A DNA stretch of 5,856 bases from Candidatus Izemoplasmatales bacterium. Its GTDB lineage: Bacteria; Bacillota_I; Bacilli_A; Izemoplasmatales; Hujiaoplasmataceae. The position numbers were made by a program, and so were the translations under genes. Below the pieces are notes generated by a model. The model did no database searches. It was given only the letters and a program-made list of their open reading frames with translations, and was not told the DNA's origin. The stretch spans positions 1 to 5,856 of the forward strand of contig JAQVKB010000081.1 of the NCBI GenBank assembly GCA_028694875.1, in the 5' to 3' direction. Positions 1 through 5,551 of the stretch are shown here, one piece after another. Position 1 is the first letter of the stretch, and each line of letters starts with the position of its first letter.

Positions 1-1034
1 ATACGTTTGAAAACTTTGTCGTGGGTGCTTCCAATCGTTTGGCATACACTTCCGCGATGAAGGTGGCAGAACAACCTGGTGTGGTCGCAAACCCACTCTA
101 TATCTTCGGGGATGTTGGTTTAGGAAAAACCCATTTGATGCAATGCGTTGGCAATTATATCCTTGAAAATGACATCAATAAAAAGGTGTTATACGTCAAA
201 ACGGATCAATTCATTGAAGATTACGCCAAAGCGGCGCAAAAGAAACAATTTGAAGAGTTTTCGAGAAAATATGAGAATGTGGATATCCTGTTGGTGGATG
301 ATATTCAATTTCTTTCTGGAAAACAACAATCTCAACTCGAGTTCTTCAAGATCTTTGAAAAATTAAAAGAAAACAACAAACAAATCGTCATCACTTCCGA
401 TCGTCCCGCTTCCGAGTTGTTCGAAATCATGAATCGTTTGACCTCTCGTTTTGAGTGGGGGCTCTCGGTCGATATCAATCGTCCAAATCTCGAGCATCGT
501 ATCTTGATTTTGAAAAAGAAGCTTCATGCGGAAACCGCGGATGCCGATTTGATTCCTGATGAGATTTTGGAATACATTGCCTCAATTTTTGACAACAACG
601 TTCGTGAATTGGAAGGGGCATTAAAGCGCGTCTTGTTCTATTGTACCGCTTTTGATTACAAATTCACGATCGCGAATGCGGAAGAAGCGTTGAAAAACCT
701 CGTCAATTCGAAAAACATCTCGAATCACTCGATGGAAAAGGTGAATTATACCAACATTTTGGATATTGTGAGTTCTTATTACAACATTTCAACTTCGGAT
801 TTGCTTTCTGGAAAGCGCAAAAAACAATACGTCTTCCCTCGTCAAGTATCCATGTATATCTTGAAAGAAATGTTTGATCTCACTTACAAGAAGATTGGTC
901 AAATTTTCAATGGTCGCGACCACTCCACGGTCATCTACTCCATAGAACAAATATCGAATGATATTGAAACAGACAAAGCCAAGAAAAGCGACATTGAGAA
1001 ATTGTTAGTAAAATGTGGAAAAAAAGCCTCTTAA
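1..1034 (+). CDS. dnaA: Chromosomal replication initiator DnaA (5'-truncated by window edge)
   Basis: DnaA is the AAA+ ATPase that binds DnaA boxes, opens oriC and helps load the replicative helicase. The frame is open from base 3 and begins TFENFVVGASNR, the usual entry to domain III, so domains I and II lie upstream. The GTG at 21 is an internal Val codon, not a start. Numbering residues from that codon, visible motifs are Walker A GDVGLGKT (30-37, nt 108-131), Walker B LLVDD (90-94), sensor 1 ITSDRP (124-129), box VII NRLTSRF with the probable arginine finger R143 (nt 447-449), and sensor 2 RELEGAL around R195. Domain IV (about 243-337) carries FPRQ and the DNA-binding signature GRDHSTV (298-304, nt 912-932). 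The second Walker A residue is Asp where many bacteria have Gly, a minor variant. No terminator follows, so transcription may run on into dnaN. Identity is very secure. Confidence 0.98.
   Translation, partial: TFENFVVGASNRLAYTSAMKVAEQPGVVANPLYIFGDVGLGKTHLMQCVGNYILENDINKKVLYVKTDQFIEDYAKAAQKKQFEEFSRKYENVDILLVDDIQFLSGKQQSQLEFFKIFEKLKENNKQIVITSDRPASELFEIMNRLTSRFEWGLSVDINRPNLEHRILILKKKLHAETADADLIPDEILEYIASIFDNNVRELEGALKRVLFYCTAFDYKFTIANAEEALKNLVNSKNISNHSMEKVNYTNILDIVSSYYNISTSDLLSGKRKKQYVFPRQVSMYILKEMFDLTYKKIGQIFNGRDHSTVIYSIEQISNDIETDKAKKSDIEKLLVKCGKKAS
1014..1022 (-). promoter_or_regulatory. DnaA box, 8/9 match
   Basis: The plus strand reads TGTGGAAAA, so the minus strand reads TTTTCCACA, one mismatch from TTATCCACA. 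It lies in the last codons of dnaA, in opposite orientation to the two boxes that follow. The same 9-mer recurs on the plus strand at 1119-1127, which makes chance less likely. Confidence 0.6.
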
Positions 1035-1040
1035 ACAGGT

Positions 1041-1049
1041 CTTTCCACA
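1041..1049 (+). promoter_or_regulatory. Weak DnaA box, 7/9 match
   Basis: CTTTCCACA has two mismatches from TTATCCACA. It is supported mainly by being part of the exact 10-mer TTTCCACACC (1042-1051), which is repeated at 1120-1129, and by lying just upstream of the dnaN promoter, where DnaA binding could affect transcription. Confidence 0.45.
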
Positions 1050-1059
1050 CCGAAAACGC

Positions 1060-1088
1060 TATACTTAAACCGCGAAATATGGTATAAT
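1060..1088 (+). promoter_or_regulatory. Extended -10 promoter for dnaN
   Basis: A perfect TATAAT lies at 1083-1088, preceded by TGG (1080-1082), giving the TGn extended -10 element. At 17-bp spacing the -35 position (1060-1065, TATACT) matches TTGACA at only three of six bases, so the promoter would lean on the extended -10. Predicted transcription start is near 1095, giving a leader of roughly 90 nt that contains the 1119-1127 DnaA box. It could drive dnaN independently of dnaA read-through. Confidence 0.7.
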
Positions 1089-1118
1089 ATAAGGGATGGA
1101 AGGGGTGTTTTTCTCCCG

Positions 1119-1127
1119 TTTTCCACA
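1119..1127 (+). promoter_or_regulatory. DnaA box, 8/9 match
   Basis: TTTTCCACA differs from TTATCCACA at one position. It sits directly beside the AT-rich stretch that begins at 1131, the arrangement expected of a box that seeds DnaA loading at an unwinding element. It also falls within the predicted dnaN leader, downstream of the -10, so bound DnaA could hinder dnaN transcription. Confidence 0.65.
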
Positions 1128-1130
1128 CCA

Positions 1131-1170
1131 CTAATAACAACAATATTTAAAAACTCTTTTCAAGAAATAA
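1131..1170. other. AT-rich candidate DNA unwinding element
   Basis: Only 7 of these 40 bases are G or C, clearly lower than the surrounding genes. It starts three bases after the 1119-1127 DnaA box with the triplet series CTA-ATA-ACA-ACA-ATA (1131-1145), loosely resembling the DnaA-trio repeats of the B. subtilis origin; only three of the five triplets keep the central T. Its role in strand opening is inferred from position and composition. Confidence 0.4.
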
Positions 1171-1185
1171 GCAAGGAGGCCGTCC

Positions 1186-2310
1186 ATGAATTTTTCGATT
1201 TCAACCGAAGTGCTTCTCAATAACCTGCTGATTTCGCAAAAGGCGTTATCGACTCGTACGCCTGCTCCCTATCTCCAGGGAATCAAACTTGAAGTGTATC
1301 CGAAAGAAGTAGTCCTCGTGACGAGCAATGCGGACATTTCCATCAAACTTTCCATCAAAGACGAAAGCTTGGAAGTCCACACAACGGGCGAAGTATTGAT
1401 TCCGGGTAAATTTTTCGTCGACATCATCCGCAAACTTTCGGGTGAAAAGACGAAACTTTCGACCGTTGAAAATCATATTCTTCGTATCGAAGCTGGGAAC
1501 TCGGATGTCACGCTCAATCTTCTCAATGTCGAAGATTATCCTGAAATTGATTTTGTGATGAATGATACGCCCATCAAATTGGAATCCAAAGTGATGAAGT
1601 CGATCATTCGTCAAACGACCTTTGCGACCTCCGCGATTGAAAATCGCCCGATTTTAACAGGTGTGAACATTCGCGTTGAAGGAGAAAAATTGATCGCGAT
1701 TGCGACAGACTCTTTCCGCTTGTCTTCCAAAGTCATTGATATTCCAAAGAATTTCGAAAATATGAATGTCGTCATCCCTGGCCGTTCGTTGGACGAGCTC
1801 TTCAAAGTCTTGGAATTAGGACTGGATGAAATCCTCATCCATCTCGATCATAAGTCGATTTTGTTTGAATACGGTAACGTCTTATTCCAATCACGCTTGT
1901 TGGATGGCAACTTCCCAGAAACAGGTCGTTTGATTCCTGTCGAATTCCCCATCGTCGTCAAATTTAACAAAAACGATTTGTTCGTGGCGATTGATCGCGC
2001 TTCGTTACTTTCCCAAAAGGATGGATCGACCGCCATCGTCAAATTGCATCTCCGTAGCGACAATCAAGTCGAAATCACCTCGAACTCTCCTGAAATCGGG
2101 AAAGTGACGGAAGAAGTTTATCCCATTGAAAAAGCAATTGGCGTTCCCATTAAAATCGCATTCTCCTCGAAATATTTCTTGGATGCCCTCAAAACCTTCA
2201 ACTCGGAAGAAGTTTATGTCAAATTCACCGGAGAAATTCGTCCGTTTGTGATTGAAGGCAGTGAAGATGCCGGTTTGATCCAGTTGATTCTTCCTGTTCG
2301 CACCGAATAA
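1186..2310 (+). CDS. dnaN: DNA polymerase III beta subunit (sliding clamp)
   Basis: The clamp dimer encircles DNA and tethers the replicative polymerase and repair proteins. The product is 374 residues, normal for the family (about 365-380). Family motifs appear in order: PILTGV (155-160), ATDSFRLS (173-180), SRLLDGNFPET (236-246), SPEIGKVTEEV (301-311) and the C-terminal QLILPVRT (366-373) that helps form the hydrophobic peptide-binding pocket. Three clamp domains fit in the length at roughly 1-120, 125-250 and 255-374. The ATG start is fixed by AAGGAGG at 1173-1179 with a 6-nt spacer. It follows dnaA by 151 bp, may be read both from its own promoter and by read-through from dnaA, and is closed by a strong terminator. 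The next gene is not yaaA or recF. No abnormal residues seen. Confidence 0.98.
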   Translation: MNFSISTEVLLNNLLISQKALSTRTPAPYLQGIKLEVYPKEVVLVTSNADISIKLSIKDESLEVHTTGEVLIPGKFFVDIIRKLSGEKTKLSTVENHILRIEAGNSDVTLNLLNVEDYPEIDFVMNDTPIKLESKVMKSIIRQTTFATSAIENRPILTGVNIRVEGEKLIAIATDSFRLSSKVIDIPKNFENMNVVIPGRSLDELFKVLELGLDEILIHLDHKSILFEYGNVLFQSRLLDGNFPETGRLIPVEFPIVVKFNKNDLFVAIDRASLLSQKDGSTAIVKLHLRSDNQVEITSNSPEIGKVTEEVYPIEKAIGVPIKIAFSSKYFLDALKTFNSEEVYVKFTGEIRPFVIEGSEDAGLIQLILPVRTE

Positions 2311-2320
2311 ATGAACCTTG

Positions 2321-2352
2321 AAAACCCCCTTCTCGAAGAAGAGGGTTTTTTT
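2321..2352 (+). terminator. Intrinsic terminator after dnaN
   Basis: AAAACCC (2321-2327) pairs with GGGTTTT (2343-2349). After a single C/A mismatch, an inner stem CTTC (2329-2332) pairs with GAAG (2338-2341) around the loop TCGAA. The T-run extends over 2346-2352. It begins 10 nt after the dnaN stop. The A-run on the left arm would give a weaker U-tract hairpin on the minus strand too, but no minus-strand gene needs it. Confidence 0.92.
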
Positions 2353-2373
2353 CTTATGAAATAAGAAGAGCCG

Positions 2374-2402
2374 TTGCAATTTCATACCTGACATGGTATT
2401 AT
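2374..2402 (+). promoter_or_regulatory. Extended -10 promoter for the FAD/amidohydrolase operon
   Basis: The -35 is TTGCAA (2374-2379, four of six consensus bases), the spacer is 17 bp, and the -10 is TATTAT (2397-2402) preceded by TGG (2394-2396). It lies between the dnaN terminator and the next gene, as expected for the promoter of a new transcription unit. Predicted start is near 2409, leaving a leader of about 24 nt, too short for a riboswitch. Confidence 0.8.
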
Positions 2403-2419
2403 CGTCTCGGTTTTCGAAA

Positions 2420-2425
2420 GAGGGG
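2420..2425 (+). promoter_or_regulatory. Ribosome binding site that selects ATG 2433
   Basis: GAGGGG (2420-2425) lies 7 nt before the ATG at 2433, normal spacing. The in-frame TTG at 2427 would be only 1 nt away, too close for initiation, so the ATG is preferred over the longer reading. Confidence 0.75.
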
Positions 2426-2432
2426 ATTGTCC

Positions 2433-3854
2433 ATGAAACAAAATTATGATGTCGTCATCGTTGGCGCAGGTCCTGCAGGGATTATGTGCGCGTATGAAAT
2501 ATCCGAAAAGAATCCAAACCTATCGGTTCTTTTGGTCGACAAAGGAAACGATATTCGTCATCGTCGATGCCCGATTCTCGAAAAGAAGATTGCGAAATGC
2601 CCCGTACAAAAAAACGGTTTTGTCGGTTGTTTGCCGCATTGTTCAATCACCAATGGATTTGGTGGCGCTGGCGCCTATTCGGATGGAAAATTTAACATTA
2701 CGACCGAATATGGTGGCTGGATGGATGAATATCTTGAACCCGATACGCTCGAAGAACTCATTGAATACGTAGATCAAGTCAATTTGAAGTTCGGTGCCCC
2801 TCTTGAAATCACAGACCCAACCACACAAAAAGTCAAAGAAATCGAACGTCGCGGTCTTGCGGTGGGTTTGAAGCTACTTCGTGGTCAAGTTCGTCATTTA
2901 GGTACCGAAATCAATTTACAAATTCTCACCAACCTTTTTGATCATCTTTCGGATAAAATCGAGATGATGTATCAAAAAGAAGTGACGGATTTGTTGGTTG
3001 AAAATGAAACGATCCAAGGAATTTTGATGGAAACCGGAGATGTCATCCACGCCAAACATGTCGTCATCACTCCAGGACGCGATGGTTCCGCATGGTTATC
3101 CAATATGTGTCAGAAACACGCCATCCCGATGACATCCAATCACGTGGATATTGGCGTTCGCGTCGAAACCAACAATGAAATCATGGAAGAAATCAACGAA
3201 AACCTCTATGAAGGAAAATTTATCTTCCGAACCAGCGGGGGATCTCAAGTTCGTACCTTCTGTTCGAACCCCGCAGGTCACGTGGTTATTGAAAATCACA
3301 GTGGAACGATTTTAGCCAACGGACATGCTTATGCCGATTCTTCCTTAGGATCCAAAAACACGAATTTCGCGTTGCTGGTTTCCCATAATTTTACTGAACC
3401 ATTTCATCAGCCCAACGAATATGCGCATAGCGTCTCTCGATTGGCCAATATGTTGTCCAACGGTTCGGTGATTGTCCAGCGTTATGGCGACTTAAAAAAA
3501 GGTCGTCGTTCGACCGAAAAACGGATCAAAGAAGGATTTGTGAGTCCGACTTTGAAAGAAGCGGTTCCAGGAGATTTGGGATTGGTGTTGCCTCATAAAA
3601 CCATGAAAGCAATCATGGAAATGATTGAAGCTTTGGATCATGTGTCTCCAGGGGTCGCGAGCGAACATACGCTGATGTATGGCGTTGAAGCGAAATTCTA
3701 TTCCGCTAGACCTTCTGTCAATGACCGATTTGAATCCAAAGTGCGTCATTTGTATTTTGGTGGCGACGGCGCCGGAATCACCAGAGGCCTTGCTCAAGCG
3801 GGAGCCAATGGCGTTTGGATTGCGAGAAACATTTTGAACTCCAAGGAGGATTGA
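2433..3854 (+). CDS. COG2509-type FAD-dependent oxidoreductase, substrate unknown
   Basis: A 473-residue flavoprotein, predicted cytosolic, with no signal peptide or membrane segment. The N-terminal Rossmann motif VVIVGAGPAGIMCA (7-20) carries GxGxxG, with acidic D36 ending the second strand, the usual contact for the FAD ribose. A cysteine-rich stretch (C46, C56, C66, C70) leads into GFGGAGAYSDGK (75-86). VVITPGRDGS (210-219) and the C-terminal YFGGDGAG followed by RGLAQAGANG (441-460) complete the FAD fold. This layout fits the uncharacterised FAD-dependent dehydrogenase group COG2509. It is not MnmG/GidA, despite being near the origin: length and motifs differ. The reaction is not known to me; the cysteines could bind metal or be redox active, which is speculation. 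The stop TGA lies four bases before the next ATG, so the two genes are almost certainly cotranscribed and perhaps translationally coupled. Confidence 0.85.
   Translation: MKQNYDVVIVGAGPAGIMCAYEISEKNPNLSVLLVDKGNDIRHRRCPILEKKIAKCPVQKNGFVGCLPHCSITNGFGGAGAYSDGKFNITTEYGGWMDEYLEPDTLEELIEYVDQVNLKFGAPLEITDPTTQKVKEIERRGLAVGLKLLRGQVRHLGTEINLQILTNLFDHLSDKIEMMYQKEVTDLLVENETIQGILMETGDVIHAKHVVITPGRDGSAWLSNMCQKHAIPMTSNHVDIGVRVETNNEIMEEINENLYEGKFIFRTSGGSQVRTFCSNPAGHVVIENHSGTILANGHAYADSSLGSKNTNFALLVSHNFTEPFHQPNEYAHSVSRLANMLSNGSVIVQRYGDLKKGRRSTEKRIKEGFVSPTLKEAVPGDLGLVLPHKTMKAIMEMIEALDHVSPGVASEHTLMYGVEAKFYSARPSVNDRFESKVRHLYFGGDGAGITRGLAQAGANGVWIARNILNSKED
3843..3850 (+). promoter_or_regulatory. Ribosome binding site inside the end of the FAD gene
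   Basis: AAGGAGGA is a near-perfect Shine-Dalgarno sequence embedded in the last codons (Lys-Glu-Asp) of the upstream gene, 8 nt before the ATG at 3859. It fixes the start of the amidohydrolase and means ribosomes finishing the FAD gene pass directly over its initiation site. Confidence 0.9.
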
Positions 3855-3858
3855 TTTC

Positions 3859-5451
3859 ATGTTACTGAAGAACGGTTGGATTGTCGATGGTACTGGTCAG
3901 GCCACCTATACCGGTAGTATCTATGTTGAAAAAGATCAAATCGTCTCCATTTTTCGGGGAGAAGTACCGCAAGGGGAATATGGTGAAGTCCTCGATTGCA
4001 CAGGCAAGTGGATTACACCCGGTTTTATCGATGCGCATTCCCATAGCGACTTTTTCGTGACCAAACCAGATTCTCTGTTTTATTTTGAACCCTTCCTCAA
4101 ACAAGGCGTTACCACCATGATTGCAGGAAATTGTGGTTTTTCTACGGCAGGTTATCGCCAAAAAACCATTCACCAAGATGAAATTGGTGGAGGTTTATTT
4201 ACGAACGACGGGTTGGATCATAGCGACTTTGCTTCATGGGCAACCAAAGTCGACGGACATATGCCTGTGAACATGCTATCCTTGATCGGACACGGAACGA
4301 TTCGAATTGGTATCAACGGCAAGGATGCGAGTCCCCTTTCGGAAGAGCAACTTCAAGAAATGGAAAAAACCCTAGAAAACGCGCTAGATCAAGGCGCTGC
4401 TGGAATTTCCTTTGGGTTGATGTATGAACCAGGCCAATTTGCGCCTTATGAGGAACTGAAAAGGGTCGCGATGATTGCCAAAAATAAAGGCAAAATCGCA
4501 ACATTCCACGCTAGAGCTTATTCCAAAGTTTCCACTTCCTACAATCCTCCTGTCGGTGGAAGAGCCCATAATCTTCGCGCGATCGATGAAGTTGTGAAAC
4601 TCGCCAAAGAAACCGGTGTGAAGACGGAGTTATCGCATTTGATCTTTGTGGGAGAAAACTCCTGGTCCACTGTCGATGAAAGTCTCTCGATTCTCGAAGA
4701 AACCAAAAACCAAGGGATCGATATCGGATTTGATACCTATCCGATGGAGTTTGGCGCTTCGGTGATTACCGTAATTCTCCCAACATGGTATTTGTCGCTA
4801 CCTGCCAAAAAACGAAAAGGATGGTGGACTCAACTTCGTCTCGCCTTTGAAATCTTCTTGGCAAGAAAAGCACTTGGATTTGGCTTTGAAGATATCTTGA
4901 TAGCGAATACCTTTGGAAAGCATCCAGAGTGGGAAGGTAAACGCGTTAGCGACCTTTCCAAAGAATGGAAACAATCCAATCTCAAAACGTACCTCCAACT
5001 CGTGGATGAAACCGAAGGCAAAATCAACGTGTTGATGTATCGATATCAAAACCCTGAAATTATCGAACGTTTGCGGCAACATCCTCAAAGTCTCTATATG
5101 AGTGACGCTTGGATGGAAAAAGAAGCCAGCGTGCAAAATTACGCTTGTTATTACGCGTTTACGAAGTTTCTTGTGCTTGCCAGAGATCATCAAACCTCCA
5201 TTGAACAAGCGATTCATAAAATGACGGGGGCCACGGCAACGCGGTTCGGCATTGAGAAACGCGGGGTCCTCCAAGAAGGGGCTTTCGCCGATCTCAACGT
5301 CCTTGATTTGAATACATTATCGTACCTTGAAAACCAAGGAGTTTCTCCCAAAGGCATGGAATACACCATCAACAACGGTGTCATTCTTGTCAAAAAAGGC
5401 GTTCTCCAAAAGAAAGCCGCACAAAGTGCGGGCAGACTGATCAGAATGTAA
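3859..5451 (+). CDS. Amidohydrolase, N-acyl-D-amino-acid deacylase-like (D-aminoacylase family)
   Basis: A 530-residue metal-dependent hydrolase of the amidohydrolase superfamily, closest to COG3653 enzymes that remove the acyl group from N-acyl-D-amino acids. Motifs in order: small beta domain start MLLKNGWIVDGTG; GFIDAHSHSD with H60 and H62; GNCGFS with C92, matching the zinc-bridging Cys of D-aminoacylase; SFGLMYEPG (184-192); FHAR with H217; ELSHL with H260; DTYPMEFGAS (292-301); MSDAW with D416 in the catalytic Asp place; then MTGATATRFG and RGVLQEGAFADLNVLD, returning to the beta domain, and the family-like ending GRLIRM. All expected ligands are present, so it should be active. The residue after SD is Ala where the family usually has Gly. 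Residues 309-340 are rich in Trp, Lys and Arg. No signal peptide, so it should act in the cytosol. Second gene of the operon with the FAD protein. Exact substrate is unproven; related acyl-amino-acid or dipeptide hydrolysis is possible. Confidence 0.87.
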   Translation: MLLKNGWIVDGTGQATYTGSIYVEKDQIVSIFRGEVPQGEYGEVLDCTGKWITPGFIDAHSHSDFFVTKPDSLFYFEPFLKQGVTTMIAGNCGFSTAGYRQKTIHQDEIGGGLFTNDGLDHSDFASWATKVDGHMPVNMLSLIGHGTIRIGINGKDASPLSEEQLQEMEKTLENALDQGAAGISFGLMYEPGQFAPYEELKRVAMIAKNKGKIATFHARAYSKVSTSYNPPVGGRAHNLRAIDEVVKLAKETGVKTELSHLIFVGENSWSTVDESLSILEETKNQGIDIGFDTYPMEFGASVITVILPTWYLSLPAKKRKGWWTQLRLAFEIFLARKALGFGFEDILIANTFGKHPEWEGKRVSDLSKEWKQSNLKTYLQLVDETEGKINVLMYRYQNPEIIERLRQHPQSLYMSDAWMEKEASVQNYACYYAFTKFLVLARDHQTSIEQAIHKMTGATATRFGIEKRGVLQEGAFADLNVLDLNTLSYLENQGVSPKGMEYTINNGVILVKKGVLQKKAAQSAGRLIRM

Positions 5452-5475
5452 GACGTGATGAAACACGTCTTTTTT
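5450..5475 (+). terminator. Intrinsic terminator after the amidohydrolase gene
   Basis: A perfect 8-bp stem AAGACGTG (5450-5457) / CACGTCTT (5464-5471) closes on the loop ATGAAA and runs into six Ts (5470-5475). The left arm starts inside the TAA stop codon, so the hairpin follows the gene immediately and ends the two-gene operon. Confidence 0.93.
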
Positions 5476-5493
5476 CTTTCATCCTTTCTCGTC

Positions 5494-5522
5494 TTCCAAG
5501 GAACTGCGCGTTATGTTATAAT
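5494..5522 (+). promoter_or_regulatory. Extended -10 promoter for purA
   Basis: A perfect TATAAT (5517-5522) is preceded by TGT (5514-5516), an extended -10. The -35 position at 17-bp spacing (5494-5499, TTCCAA) matches only three of six consensus bases. Predicted start is near 5529, giving a leader of about 22 nt. I see no riboswitch room and no clear PurR-type box, so regulation is not evident from sequence. Confidence 0.75.
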
Positions 5523-5551
5523 GGTGACGTGTTGGAAAGGGGGTACCTTGC

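Larger units (their letters stand above)
1014..1170. other. Candidate oriC / DnaA-regulated spacer between dnaA and dnaN
   Basis: This stretch runs from the last codons of dnaA to just before the dnaN ribosome binding site. It contains three DnaA-box-like 9-mers (one on the minus strand, two on the plus strand), a promoter, and an AT-rich segment next to the last box. In many Firmicutes the unwinding site lies in the dnaA-dnaN spacer, so location and content fit an origin. Boxes are few and none matches TTATCCACA perfectly; more may lie upstream of dnaA, outside the window. Calling it the functional origin is inference. Confidence 0.6.

Noticed and set aside
278..286. TGTGGATAT inside dnaA as a DnaA box
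   Set aside because: An 8/9 match on the minus strand, but it is isolated and encodes part of the conserved region before Walker B, so chance is the simplest reading.
21..1034. GTG at 21 as the dnaA start
   Set aside because: The frame is open upstream to base 3 and the preceding residues TFENFV are conserved DnaA domain III sequence, so the gene is simply cut by the window edge.
1093..1120. Possible terminator hairpin between dnaA and dnaN
   Set aside because: The G-rich and C-rich tracts can form only a stem of about 4 bp with a long loop and no following T-run.
2427..2432. TTG at 2427 as start of the FAD gene
   Set aside because: It is only 1 nt after the Shine-Dalgarno run, while the ATG at 2433 has normal spacing.
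2433..3854. FAD protein as MnmG/GidA, a common origin-proximal flavoprotein
   Set aside because: It is shorter than the usual 600-plus residues and has the COG2509 GGAGAxSDGK motif with cysteine-rich lead-in, not the MnmG signature.
3852..3858. TGA read as Trp, fusing the FAD gene with downstream sequence
   Set aside because: The stop is preceded by a complete FAD C-terminus and followed at proper distance by a strong-SD ATG in another frame; the code appears standard.
3492..3860. Minus-strand open frames over 100 codons, here and at 1246-1614, 2005-2394, 4798-5274 and 5516-5839
   Set aside because: They lie mostly opposite conserved genes, lack ribosome binding sites or family motifs, and are best explained as shadows of plus-strand codon use.
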